From the NCBI RefSeq assembly GCF_019399895.1, contig NC_091881.1, positions 126,501-190,500 of the forward strand: a stretch of DNA of 64,000 bases, read 5' to 3'. Position numbers and translations under genes: made by a program. The notes under the pieces were generated by a model. It worked only from the letters and a program-made list of their open reading frames with translations, was not told where the DNA came from and searched no databases. Of this stretch, positions 1 through 10,689 are shown piece by piece; within the stretch, counting starts at the first letter, position 1; every line of letters starts with the position of its first letter. This stretch comes from Cardiocondyla obscurior (lineage: Eukaryota; Arthropoda; Insecta; Hymenoptera; Formicidae).

Positions 1-3000
1 TCATTTCTCGGGGAACCTCTCCTAATTATAATTTTTTTATCACGTTTGTTTTCTTCTCCCCCTCCCGACCGGCGCGCAACCACTTCCATTTTCATCTAAT
101 TGATGTATCATTCTGGCAGTGACCGCCGTATGATTTATGGCTGATATTATACAGACTCTCTTTTTTCATAAGGGAGGAAGACATTGATGAAAGCGACCCG
201 CTCCCAAGTAATGGCGTCGCTTCCTCTAGAGTAACAAAGCGTCTCGACGCCTAAGATATTGCTGCCGTCTTATTAAAGAGTAAACCTGACGCTTTCTCTT
301 TCCCGCGATCATTATCGATATGGCCGCGCTGCGCCACGCTATTTCATATTCTTCACGTTAACACCGTTGCGTGAAAAAGAAGATTCTGAGAAGTACGGAA
401 GTTACAAATCTCCCGCTTATGATAAACTCGCCGACGATAACAAAAAAAAAAAAACGTGTTACTCTATGTGTTTAAAAAGACACGCGTATGCAAATCGGGA
501 GCGTAGGGTAGCGATGTGCGTGCGTAATTTCCGTTATGTTAAAAGAGATAAAGTTATTAGAAAGTATGTGCTTTTTATTCTACAATTATACTATTATTGC
601 AATTTTTTTATTTTTTTTTTTTTTTGGGTTTCCTGAATGAATATTAAACGTACGTTGCTAACTAAGCTTTTTATCGAAACGAATATAGCAAATATTTAAT
701 TTTTTAATTAATGTATTTTTTTTTAATAATTAAATTTTTTAATTCTTTTGAAAGTCAAACTTTATAGATTATTAATAAATTTTTGTAGCGTTAGTAGCTG
801 GTACAAAATTCGACGATATTCAGGAGATTAAAATTATGTTGACCAGAAAGTTGCAGGACAAATAATCTTTCTTCTTTGAAATTTGTATTTTGTGCCGAGG
901 GAACCTTCCGCGCGACATAGTGCTTTTGAACTTCTACAATAAAATTCACGATTCCATGAAAATTTATAAACCAACCATCGTGTGGAAGATAACTTCGAAG
1001 ATTATATCTTTACTTTTTTCATCGCTTTATCGAAAGGCTTTGGCTCGGCGAACTTAGTGGGGTTTCGCGAAACATTCTACTCTACTCTACTCAACTTTGC
1101 CTTATTTCGAACGTGCATAAAAAAATTATCGTCGGGGAGGTGTATTAAATTGAAGTGAACTAAACCGTTAAGAATACGGCGAACGAGCCGCGTAATCGTA
1201 TAATATCAGGTGTTTCTTTATCTCGCGTGGTTAATAAAATTCGATTGTGTTTGAACCGGCGGATCTTATTCCTCGCAAATGTCGATGGCAGCCAATAGCT
1301 CAAGAAGGGAGCCAGTTTCCGTCGCGAAATCGGCTTTTTTTTCTCTCTCTCTCTTTCGGTTTCCTACCGCCTTCACCTTTTTACTTCGTAAGCTCGTCGT
1401 CGACGCGTCCAATGAAGAATTCCAATTCGACGGATGGCACTTCCAGCGGAATACCGAGAGTCATTAACCTGGCGGTGCCATTCGCCGCCCTGAATACTCA
1501 ATGCCGTCGCGTCAAAATCCACAAACGTAAGTGGAAGATCGCCGATAGAGCTCGGCTTCGCGGAGCGGCACACTTCCCGCGCCCTGCCATATCGCTTTCC
1601 GTCGCTTAATCCTCTTTCTGTCTCCCCCCGCCCTCCCGAGTTTCATATTCACAGAGTGGTTTCGTACAGTTTTAAGATCAACTCGGCGACCCGTATTTCG
1701 GATATCAAATCGGTGTGAAAGAAGATGCAAATGTTTCAAATTTCGAATATCGTCAAAGTTGGTACCGTTATTGCTCGCGGTGGTAGCGATGGCATTTACA
1801 ATGTTCGGGGGATATTCTCGGGGAATGTACGATCGGCGGATAGCACGATGTCGGCGGTAGATCGGTTTTATAATAAAAACCGCAGGTTCTTTTATTCCTT
1901 TCTGACGACGAGCTTCGTATGTTGACCCCTTGACCGTCGGAAAATCGTGGACTCGGCCGTCTACCATGCCGTCGCGCGGGTCCAATTTCGCCGGAGCTAT
2001 TCCGCTCGGAGAACCGAATACCGTCGACCGAGTTTCCGCCGTAAATAGTCGGCGATCCGGATCGATGCTCGCCTCTTCGCCGAGACAGTCGCCTTTAATT
2101 CTCCTTTTCTTCCTTTTACGTACGTATTTCCACTCTCCCGATTTTATTTTCATAAATATGAAGGGTGAAACGCGAAACCGGGCGCCGTTGTGCGAGATCG
2201 GAATGGCTTCGCGTAACATAGGAAGCGAAACGAAATGTAACTTTCTCGGTTTCGCGAAATGTCCGAACGCCCAGTGGCTCTTTTCTTTCTTTCTTTCTCT
2301 ACGGCAGTTTTGCATATAAAACGCGTTCAAAATCTTTTTTATTTTTTTTTTCTATTTGCAAATTATTTAACAAGTTTAAATTAAATTTATATCTTTTGCG
2401 AATGGATTAATTACGTGCTGATCCTTTTTAAAAAAATTTTTTTAATATTTTAGGACTTGATATTTTAATTTGATAATTTATAATTATTTATATTAATCTA
2501 ACGTACACGGGGGTAACTTAAACGGGGTGCTACAGCTAGGCAAGAGTAGGTACGTGACTTTTTTAATGACGCGTTTGAAAATCGTTGAAACAACTGAGCG
2601 ATAGCCACGCGTATAAAAATACGCAACATTTAAACCTTATCACGGGCGAGGGCAGTCTATACTTTTCGCCGAACGTAGTGCATTCACTCCCACAAAAGCC
2701 TTCGCCAGGCGCTTGTCATTATATCGAAGTGGCTCGTTACCGTGCATTCTCGGCTTTTCGAATGCAGGAGCACCGAGGAAGACCGATATTTAATTTCTAC
2801 CATTTTGGCCAATAAATCTGATTTATTTTATCTCCGACTGTAGAGACGGCGGATTAATAATTTCCGGGCTGCCCGGTAAAGGGCGCAGAAATGTTATTCG
2901 AGCTGTGCGAACATCTAAAAGACACCGAGATAAAACGAGAAGGAGGAGAGTCGCCGGTTGCAATTGTATGATATGCTTATCGATTCACGGACAGCGCTTG

Positions 3001-3451
3001 CAAATGCTTTCTGCGCGACCCTCTTTCGTGTAATCCATTAACCGAGCTTTTATCATGAATAATTGACGCTTTCGATAATACATTCGTAACAATGAAAATT
3101 TTAGAATAAGCTCCGCGCGGATAATCCAGTTCCTGTCATATGCTCGTAACTCGCCCACGTCCGCTATTGCAGTAAATTAATGTTTCAATTCGGTTGCGCT
3201 TGTATCAGCTTCTCGGCATTACGTGCTTTTCTGCCAATTTCGCGGCTACCGTTGCATATCCTCCATAATGCCGAAATAGTTTAATCGTAGTTTGTTTTGT
3301 TGGTTTTATAAACGCCGCGGCACTTTAGCCGGATCGGAAGACACCGAATGTTTTATTTTAATAGAAGAAACTATGCGCTCTACGCGCGCGTTGTTTTTTA
3401 AGGGACCCCAATTAAATACTATGAAAAAAAAAAAAAAATTATGCGACTTAC
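1..3451. other. Non-coding DNA, no gene supported
   Basis: CG-rich blocks (about 1250-2320 and 2520-3330) alternate with AT-rich DNA (about 600-800 and 2330-2500). Open frames occur on both strands at 1250-2330, including a minus frame of 267 codons from the first ATG, but none shows a domain, a splice boundary pair or a convincing start context. A TATA-like CATATAAAACGCG lies at about 2311-2323. The exons downstream of the minus-strand transcript at 3452-4504 would have to lie here or beyond the left edge; I could not place one. Confidence 0.5.
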
Positions 3452-3492
3452 CAATCTGATGATTCAGCGGAGGTGTTGAGTTCAGCCGGTGA
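3452..3492 (-). CDS. Putative exon B2 (second copy of duplicated exon pair)
   Basis: On the minus strand this 41-nt segment is preceded by a T-rich tract ending in TTATGTTACAG and followed by GTAAGTCGCAT, a near-consensus donor. It is homologous to exon B1 at 4245-4276: both share CAACAC, a CTCCGC core and the donor context GTRAGTCGCATRATT, and similarity continues into the following intron. In phase 0 it reads 13 open codons rich in Ser, Glu and Pro; other phases are also open, so the frame is uncertain. The product is unknown. It could equally be an untranslated exon or part of a long non-coding RNA. Confidence refers to its being a real exon. Confidence 0.45.
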
Positions 3493-3606
3493 CTGTAACA
3501 TAAAATAAAGCATTAATGTAGACATGAATATTGGTTAATCAAATTAATAAAAAAAAAAGTAAAAGTGATATTTAATAAAGATTTTATAAAATAAATTTAT
3601 GCTCAC

Positions 3607-3727
3607 CTAAGAGATGCTCCGCCGATGCAGGATGCCCGTCCCGAGCCTGCTCCTCCTCTCAGATGGGACGTGTCGAGTCATCCTTCCGCGCACAAGTCAC
3701 TCGCGAACGCGCCCGATAAATTATTGT
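3607..3727 (-). pseudogene. Putative exon A2, frame-disrupted copy of exon A1
   Basis: The 3' half matches exon A1 (4379-4504) at roughly 70% over 56 bases, starting at the shared CTGAGAGGAGGAG and ending at a donor (GTGAGCATAAA here, GTAAGAATCAA in A1). The first 40 bases of the following intron also align. The 5' boundary aligned to A1 would use the weak acceptor TTTTTGAG at 3728-3735. Relative to A1 it has a one-base deletion in the conserved part, and all three frames contain a stop. It is therefore either a decayed coding exon or a non-coding exon. A different 5' boundary is possible, since a minus-strand TATATAAAA lies just upstream (about 3794-3802). Confidence 0.35.
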
Positions 3728-3894
3728 CTCAAAAATTAATTTTTTATTTGACACTTTCGCACGATAGTCCATGACACTCCCGTTAAAAAATTTTTTATAT
3801 AAAAGAACGACGCCGGTTACTTTGCGGAACTCCCGAAGCGACCGACGAACCGGCGGCGGTTCGTATTTGTATAATTTCGGCGTGCGATACTTTT

Positions 3895-3954
3895 CTCCTT
3901 CAGATTTTTATCTAAGCAGAATTCTTGTTTCGCTTAGATAAAAATCCAAAGGAG
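3895..3954. repeat. 60-nt hairpin (6 bp + CA/CA mismatch + 15 bp perfect stem)
   Basis: CTCCTT, CA, then a 15-base arm GATTTTTATCTAAGC (3903-3917), a 14-base loop, the exact reverse complement GCTTAGATAAAAATC (3932-3946), CA, AAGGAG. The only interruption in 23 stem positions is a two-base CA/CA mismatch. Length and geometry resemble a small miRNA precursor. It sits in the interval between exons B1 and A2 of the minus-strand transcript, 15 bases from a second hairpin. No known miRNA seed was recognised. Confidence 0.6.
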
Positions 3955-3969
3955 TGATGAGCTGTAATA

Positions 3970-4015
3970 ATATCAACGTAAATTCCATACGAATGTATGC
4001 AATTTACATTGATAT
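3970..4015. repeat. 46-nt hairpin next to the 3895-3954 hairpin
   Basis: Arms ATATCAACGTAAATT and AATTTACATTGATAT are complementary except at one base. Inside them a C/C mismatch is followed by CATAC/GTATG around a four-base GAAT loop. Almost every base pairs, which is unusual even in AT-rich DNA. It may be part of the same structured element as the neighbouring hairpin, such as a degenerate MITE or paired small-RNA precursors. Confidence 0.6.
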
Positions 4016-4244
4016 GTGAAATTTAAATTAAGGCAATATAAATTAACCATTTTTTTTAAATATTTTATCTATATTGTTTTAAAAGCTTTTATTATTTTAA
4101 ATCACCGGCGCGATGTATTAATATTTTATTTTATAAAACATTTATTTTATATTATAACCTAATATAATTGTGCCGCGGGTAATATAAAAATTTTTCCCAC
4201 CCGAATTGCTAATAATTTCTACAAAAAGAAATCATGCGACTCAC

Positions 4245-4276
4245 GGTATGCAGCGGCGGAGTGTTGGTATGATGAT
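4245..4276 (-). CDS. Putative exon B1
   Basis: Minus-strand acceptor TTTATTTCTTTGTTACAG precedes 32 nt, followed by donor GTGAGTCGCATGATT. It lies 102 nt downstream of exon A1 in the same direction, a typical short insect intron with a T-rich 3' end. In the phase left by A1 it gives ten open codons (IIIPTLRRCI, then a split codon). Its paralogue is B2 at 3452-3492, which has the same donor context. The base before the donor is C, slightly off consensus. No function can be assigned. Confidence 0.45.
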
Positions 4277-4378
4277 CTGTAACAAAGAAATAAAAAAAAT
4301 TAAATTATATATTTCTTAATTAAATAACACAAAATTAAATTTAATAAACGGCAAAGATAAAAATAAATTGATTCTTAC

Positions 4379-4504
4379 CAATGGGTTGCTCCGCCGGTGC
4401 CCGATACCTTTCCTAGGCTCTCCTCCTCCTCTCAGCACTGGCCACTCCAACGAGGATGTCAGGCTGGTGCTCCTTAGACGAAAGTCTTCCTCTGCATTTA
4501 TTAT
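4379..4504 (-). CDS. Putative exon A1, 42 codons, unknown protein
   Basis: A strong minus-strand acceptor (T-run, then GTTTCAG) precedes 126 nt, an exact 42 codons, followed by donor GTAAGAAT. Only the phase-0 frame is open throughout; the other two contain stops. It starts IINAEEDFRLRSTSLTSSLE and ends with a basic, Gly-rich tail GIGHRRSNPL. There is no signal peptide, membrane segment or recognisable domain. A diverged copy (A2) lies about 780 bp downstream. The preceding exon may be the CG-rich segment ending at 4966, where ACCAA is followed by GTAAGTT on the minus strand. Conservation of both splice sites between copies is the main evidence for a real exon. Confidence 0.5.
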
Positions 4505-4965
4505 CTGAAACAAAAAAAAAGTTGTACTTGGTTAGTAAAATTGACGAAAATTAAATGTTGCGTTACAAGTGATTACGACTATTTCGTGCAAGTATTCGCT
4601 TCATTGATATTCTACACGTACACGTTATCGATCGCGAAGGTCAGTTCGTATCAGCTATTATATTTACTTACGCACGGTGGCCGACCGGCCGGCACATACC
4701 TATGTTTTACGTGATAACCACGCGAGATGTGTACGCCGCGCGCGCGACCGACCTCTACTCTCGGTCACTACGCAACCATAGAAATACGATAATGAAAAGG
4801 TTTTTTAGGCCCTGCACTCCTACACCACGAATAAATATCTGCCGAAACTATCGCGGACTGATCGATTGAATCTTTCTTTCCTCAAGCCCGACTGTACTTG
4901 TCGACACTTAATTTACGGCAAAGAGACACGAATTTAATGTACACGTGCACATGGTTTTAACTTAC

Positions 4966-5280
4966 TTGGTATCAAAAAAACGTAGTCGCCGGTACGCAAT
5001 GTTAATGAGAAAAGGTTGTTCACGCCTGATTATATGCCCCTGGCCCTTCGATTATGCGTAGATCTTCAATATACGTACGGAGCACGTGCTGCGTACGTAC
5101 GTTTCGTTCGGCCGCTGGTGAAGGACAGAGCGAGAGTGGGGGTAGTGGGAGAACGTAGCTAGCGCGCGGCACGTACGCCTGTTCCCACCACCCTCCCCAC
5201 CTCCCCCGGCTACCTGTACGTCGCTCTCTTTCTTTCTTTCTCACCTCTACACGATTTAACGCGTTATAAAAAATTATATA
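4966..5280 (-). promoter_or_regulatory. Possible promoter and first exon of the minus-strand transcript
   Basis: On the minus strand a TATATAA lies at 5274-5280. It is followed by about 280 bp of CG-rich sequence ending in ACCAA before a near-perfect GTAAGTT donor at 4960-4965, upstream of exon A1 and in the same direction. This is what a TATA promoter plus a 5' untranslated exon would look like. Alternative donors exist in the same block (AGAG/GTGAGAA at about 5236-5242, CATAG/GTATGTG at about 4700, GTGC/GTAAGTA at 4666-4671). The transcription start is inferred only. Confidence 0.25.
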
Positions 5281-5299
5281 GGCTGAATATTAATTATAA

Positions 5300-7259
5300 A
5301 TTGAACCGGTACCGAATTTCAAAACCTTTTTAACAACTAACGTTTACTCTCGTCCCTTTTTTTTTTTTTTTAATTACTTGAACAAATTTTGCGCACAGGA
5401 TTTTCGCGGTTGCGTGAACGTCGCAAACGTAAACGGATGCAATTATATACTTAATTATTCGCCGGGACACAGCTTATCACTTTCCTTTACCGGATCCATA
5501 ATCGTCGCATGAACGAAACGAAAGCTTTTGACTCGCTCGTAGGATTTGCGGCAGATAATTCCCGTGCCGAGGAATTTCGTAATCTACACCGAGAGGGCTA
5601 CGCTGAGAATTCGCGGTGCCGCTAATGAAAGTGGATGAAAGCGGTAAGGGTACTAGCACGTGCGCGACTCTCTCTCTTTTTTTCGTCTCTCGTCTACCCG
5701 AGAAAGATCTCCGTCCTTCGCTCTTCGGTCGTTACCCTCGTACGTACGATGTAAGAAAGACAGCCGGGAGAAAGTCGGGGCGAGCTGAAGGGGATAGCGC
5801 GCTGAACGGCTCAGAAGAAAGGCAAAGCCGCGCGTCTGAAAGCGGCGACCGAGCGAAGTAGACGAGAAGAGGAATAAGGGCTGCGCCGAGAAACGCGAAA
5901 GAGAAGGACTAGAGAAGACCGTCCGAGGGCGGGGGGGGGAGGGCGAGGGGTGGTAGCGACGTGGCGCAGGTAAAAGAGCGAGGACCGGAGTTGGAGAAGG
6001 CGAGCGTTTAATTTGAATCGCCCCTTTGTCCGCTCCGCAAAATTTAACCGTGGCCCCCGCGCCCGTAACTCAACGATAAGCGTTTCCGCCCGGGAGGAAG
6101 GAAGGAAAGCGATGGCGGACGAGGAGAAAACGAGCCGCCCTCGCCACGGCCCAATCTCGCGAATCGTAAGCAAGCGAAAGCCTCGAACGACTATTGGCAC
6201 GGGGTATCGTAAATTCTCCGGTTCTTCCCGCGCGCGTGAGAGACTTTATTCCAGCTTACCGGCGGGAACCGGGTACTACTACACCGCCACCGCCATCGAA
6301 ACTGGCACCATTTCCATCCCCCGCGCTTGCCGTCTTTTTATTCCCGTTGCCTTTCCTCTCTCTTTCTCTCTTCTCTATCCTCCTTTGACGTTTCCAAGAG
6401 AACACAATTTTCTTCGGCGGACCTCTCGTTCCGTCTCGAGTGGCAACGAAGACGACAACGACGGCGTTGACGACGGTGACGAGTAGGACGACAACGACGA
6501 TGAAGACGAGGACGCTACTTCTCTCAGAACGAACGCCGGGTATCACCGTTTCGCTTTTTATTAGTAGGGAACGTCGTTATTATCTCTACCTCCGTCCCGC
6601 TTACTCCGATAGCGCGCTGTCGACGTTTTTTTCTCGCTCGTACATCCCGGCGAAAGGGAGGAGGCTAAGAAGAATACAGCGTTTATCCACCGCGATCATC
6701 TCTTCTTCATCGACCATCGGGCTTCCTCGCCAATCGAGATATCTACTGATCGAGGAAGCCACTCGCAGCTCTGCTACGAGATGAAGACCGCCCCCGGTCG
6801 ACCTTACTGCACGGTTAACTTTCTTCGTTCTCGTGGGGTACCGAGATGGGCACGAGATAACTCGGGACGAATAATTGGATCACATTCCGCGAAAGGAGAT
6901 GAACCCGCGGGGATTCTGTCAGATCGAAAGACATCGTTTATCAACGCAAATAGCTGCAACGATCCTGATAAATCTCCGAGAGCCCGCGATAATCGATCTT
7001 CTCCCTTCCGCCCGCGCTCATTTACTTACAACCGGGGGAAAAAAAAAGATCACGGCCAGTGGGAATTAGTCTCCGAGAAATCGTGATTTATCAACTTATT
7101 TTATTTTATTTTATTCTTTATTTTTCGAGCAGTCTATTAATATTTCATCGCGCGTCGGTTAAATTTTATCGAATTGCCTCGGAAATGCATTTCCCTCACA
7201 GACACTTTTATACGGTTAGAAAACTTTATAAATGAGCCGCAAATCTTATTTTTTAGCAG
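5300..7259. other. CG-rich, purine-biased DNA without supported gene
   Basis: From 5600 to about 6800 the plus strand is very rich in G, A and CpG, with a G9 run near 5931. Overlapping frames are open on both strands because stop codons are rare in such DNA. A plus-strand CAG/GTAAAA donor-like site lies at about 5967-5975. The composition would suit a CpG-rich promoter or first-exon region, but no start, exon pair or protein family can be shown. Confidence 0.3.
6434..6512. repeat. Imperfect ACG/GAC trinucleotide repeat
   Basis: About 80 bp of degenerate GAC/ACG/ACGA repeats (for example GACGACAACGACGGCGTTGA). It reads as Asp/Asn-rich on one frame, Thr-rich on another and Val-rich on the opposite strand, so the nearby open frames are repeat translations rather than genes. 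Confidence 0.7.
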
Positions 7260-7342
7260 GGGTAGGGACTCGGATAAAGGGGCGCGTTTCGACTTGGAGC
7301 GACGCAGGGCTCCTGCAACGTTTTCTTTATACACACTTGTCG
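7260..7342 (+). CDS. Weak candidate exon, 27 codons
   Basis: Acceptor TCTTATTTTTTAGCAG precedes 83 nt with one frame open across it (one leading base, then GRDSDKGARFDLERRRAPAT and seven further residues), followed by CG/GTAAATC. The acceptor is good and the donor moderate. The peptide is charged and matches no family I recognise, and no neighbouring exon was found. Chance is a serious alternative. Confidence 0.2.
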
Positions 7343-8171
7343 GTAAATCTCCTCGGCGTGCATAAATAAATTTTATCCTTCCCCGGAGTCGCATCCGCGG
7401 GAGTTTACGAATGGCGAGAGGGTGGACTCCATTCAAGCTTGCTTAGTTCATCGACAAGCCAGCCAGCCGAGACAATAAATAACTCTCGAGGGTGCATGCA
7501 TAGGCGCGCGCGCGCGCGTAGACGTGACCATTAAGCCAGCTCTGGATCTAATTTAAATCGGATCTGTCAGGTCGGCGCGCACACCGCTTTAAACTTCCAC
7601 GTCGGCAAGTTCGGCCGCAGTCGATCGAAACGACGAGACCTTCCAATCGGATCGGCGGAGTAATAAATAACCAGCGGGGGCAGCTTCTGGAAAAACCGCA
7701 ACCGCGCGCGCGCCCGCGCGCTTTCGGGACGAATCGAGGACGACTCTCGAAATGTTTCGTAAATTCGCAAGGACGAAATGCTTACGATAAATCCAAATCC
7801 GACGGCGGCGTTAGGTTTCCTTTATCAATCCCTACGCTCTGATTTTAATTTTCAGTTGCGATAACGCGCCCGACGCGATTGATTTGAAGATGTGATTCGC
7901 GCTAAAAGGCGACAAGATTATTAGAGATTGCGCGAAGCCGGGCTTATCGATCACACCGTGAAAACCATTATGATATAATGGCTCATAAAATATTGCTCGT
8001 GAAATTATTCAATCCGGGATTGAAATAAAAAGAATTTCTCCGATATCGCTTGGCTGCACTTGAAACGAAAAAAAAAGAAAAAAGAAAAACCCGAGAAGAA
8101 AAGTCATGACCCATTAGACCTTCATTTTCGAAGGATTCGCGCGTTTCTTGCTGTCCGTATTGAAAGCTCAC

Positions 8172-8205
8172 CTTTCGTCTTCCGGCGTACTTGCTCTTTT
8201 AAAGC
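8172..8205 (-). CDS. Candidate 34-nt micro-exon
   Basis: On the minus strand a pure CT tract of about 29 bases (the GA microsatellite at 8219-8247) leads to CGCTTGCCTTCTAG, then a 34-nt segment ending CGAAAG before GTGAGCTTTC. Both splice sites are close to consensus. Two frames are open, ALKEQVRRKTK and FKRASTPEDER, and the third meets a stop at once. Size and purine-rich content fit a micro-exon behind a strong pyrimidine tract. No partner exon is seen, and the microsatellite could imitate a pyrimidine tract. Confidence 0.33.
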
Positions 8206-8215
8206 CTAGAAGGCA

Positions 8216-8218
<3 letters not shown>

Positions 8219-8247
<29 letters not shown>
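8219..8247. repeat. (GA)n microsatellite
   Basis: An uninterrupted dinucleotide tract of about 14 GA units on the plus strand. On the minus strand it acts as a long pyrimidine tract directly before a candidate acceptor at 8206-8207. Confidence 0.9.
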
Positions 8248-8250
<3 letters not shown>

Positions 8251-10201
8251 GTCGATATGGCATTAACGTGTACCCGTCTCATTTAGATACGCGCTCACGT
8301 TCGCGTAAACTCCTCGATTCTCGATAACGAATTTTTTTTTTTTTTTTGGAGACGCGGAAATGCTTTTCAAGAGTTTCCTTGGGCTTCGTATTCTCCTCTT
8401 GCTCCTCCGCCTTTCCTTCCTTTCTCTCCCCTTTTTTTCGCGATCGCTTTTCTTCATTTTTCTCCCCCTGTTAAGCCCGCTTTTTCCCGCTTCCCATACA
8501 ACTGTTTCCCCAAAGACTTTTTTTTTTTTTTGGTCGTGGTAAAGCGAGGCAGTCGCGAGTCTGAAATGATCCGTCACCCCACGACTCATCTCCTTTTCGC
8601 GATCGATGAAACTTTCGAGAGACCACCACTCGGTCGTTACGGGCGGCGAAATTCTCCCAACAACAATAAGAGCGATTATCTCGAGGACCGTTTCCTTTCC
8701 TTCACGCGTGTCTCTCGACGCTCGAGCATACCACGAAAGACACTTCAACGCACGAGTTCGCGAATATTTTCTTCGCTGAGAGTGCACGCAATACGAAAAG
8801 TCAGAACTTTAGCACTACATTTTACATTCGAAAAATATGAAACGAGATTTTACGGGGCAGAGGAACGTTAAGATTTTTTGTTTCCCAACTTTTCCGCGGT
8901 GCTCTTTTCATTTCTTTCCGAATTTTTTTGCAGATTTTTTTTTGCTTGTAAAAAAATAAAATTGACTCTATCGTATGTGATTCATTTTTATTTTACAAAT
9001 GCGTTTATATTAGCGAAGACGTATGTTTTTCTGATAAAATGGGAATGTTTCAGACTGCTATAAAAGGTAGTACCAAAGAGTTTTTTATTTTTTTTTTTTC
9101 GTCGTTTTGATTCGCTTTGATTCTGCCTTTTGTTTCAAGAACTATCGCCGTCGAGCTGAAATTTTTGCCGGAGACGTCGCGTCTGCGAACCCACGGTGAA
9201 ACGTTCAGCTGCACCGAAATCTCGTTATTGTTGCCCCGTCAAGCTACGCACGCGTTTTTTAAATATTTTTTTTATTTTGTTTTTTTTTTATTTTTTTATT
9301 TACAGACGCGTGCGTGGATTTTGTAATTGGCGGAATTTCGTGAGAATTTGTTCGTCGCCTCGTTGAAACGGCGCTTTTTTCTCGTTATTGGTGCGATTTC
9401 CCGACGCGACGAGCGGAATATGAAATAAAAGGGCTAAAAGGAACGCCGGCGCCGATGATTATTGAACGAAAAACGTGAACGCAAGCAAACAACGTTAACG
9501 TGATAAAGCGATAAATAAAACAAGCGCGTGCGGATCGCTAAGGTAGCAGGAGTCACGATTTGGAAAATTCAAAAGCAGTTTCGGCGACAAGCGGAATTTT
9601 TTTTTCTCTTTTTTTTTTAAATTTTTTTTTCTCTTCCTCGGCAAGCCGATCCCAGAAATTTGTCACGCATATTTCGCCCGCGCTCACGTCTGTATGCAAA
9701 ACATCTTGACTTTTATTCGGGCCGCGCTTTTATCGTCTCATTTTTCGACGAGACACCATACTCCGGTCGTAGGACGCGAGGCGGAGGGAGCTGCGCCTTC
9801 GGGTATCCACGTGAAGTGTTTCATCAAAGATTCATATCGCTCGCTCGTGTCTGATCGGCCCAGACTTCCGTGATGTACTCGCATTGAAAGCGGAGACATT
9901 TTATTTATATATCATTAATTTATTTTTTATTAATTTAGATCTTGTACGTTTTAATAATTAAATTTTACGGTAAATTTTTGCAGAAAAATTAATCTCGCTA
10001 ATTGAAAAATATGAAACACTTTCCGCCGTATGTAACAAAGCAATTTATATCGATGCGTTTCTCTTAACGGTGAGGTCGACTGTACTCGGTTGACAAAAAG
10101 TATTCACGATGCGCGCGTTTTCTCGATTCACCGTGATAACTTTGACGTGTTCGACGCTCATTAAAATTGAAAGGCAGCGGGCTTAGCGATTTCTGTTGCA
10201 G
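8248..10201. other. Non-coding, T-rich DNA
   Basis: Alternating CG-rich and T-run-rich sequence with many T8-T12 tracts (for example near 8332, 8520, 9082 and 9600). Acceptor-like TTTACAG and TTTTGCAG ends occur at about 9305 and 8934 but lead into frames that close quickly without a donor. No gene is supported. Confidence 0.5.
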
Positions 10202-10268
10202 TCTAACCGAAACCGACTGTTCCTTTTTCTACGAAGGGTTACATCTCGTTTCTCCGCTTTCGTCCCCG
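10202..10268 (+). CDS. Candidate exon, 22 codons
   Basis: Acceptor GCGATTTCTGTTGCAG precedes 67 nt, followed by CCCCG/GTACGTG. After one leading base the frame reads LTETDCSFFYEGLHLVSPLS, then Ser-Pro, with no stop; a second frame is also open. The donor is GTACGT, acceptable but not strong. No domain can be assigned from 22 residues and no adjoining exon is visible. Confidence 0.25.
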
Positions 10269-10689
10269 GTACGTGCCCGTTATCTGACACCCGGTATCCT
10301 ACGGGAACGATCTTTTGTACATTCTCAATTCGACGGGCGAAAATATAATTTCCTGCCGGCATCGAAACACGTCAACGTGTTTCATGCACCGAGCATGTCG
10401 CGGAGAAAAAGCGAAAACTCCGCGACTGGCTGACAGTAAAATTTGTTTCCTCGAAGGTCCGAGCTCGCACGCGAATTGTTTCCCGTCATCTCGGTCGAAT
10501 GCAGCGCGTTTGATCAAAGACCCCATTTTATCTACGTAGCATTTTGTACGCGCCAGTCTATTAATTTAATCATTATTATTTTATTCATATTGGATTAGAA
10601 AGAATTATTTTACGTTTCAAGTTGCGGAAAGGGGACGTAAAAAGAAAAAAAAAATAAAATAAAAAAAAGGACGGGGCCGCGGAATTATA

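Noticed and set aside
1426..1530. Plus-strand ATG frame of 38 codons ending AAAC/GTAAGTGG
   Set aside because: The base before the donor is C, there is no promoter or partner exon, and the surrounding DNA is open in several frames.
1512..2330. Longest open frame (minus)
   Set aside because: Composition-driven: several plus frames are open over the same DNA, no recognisable protein features. Kept only as a low-interest finding.
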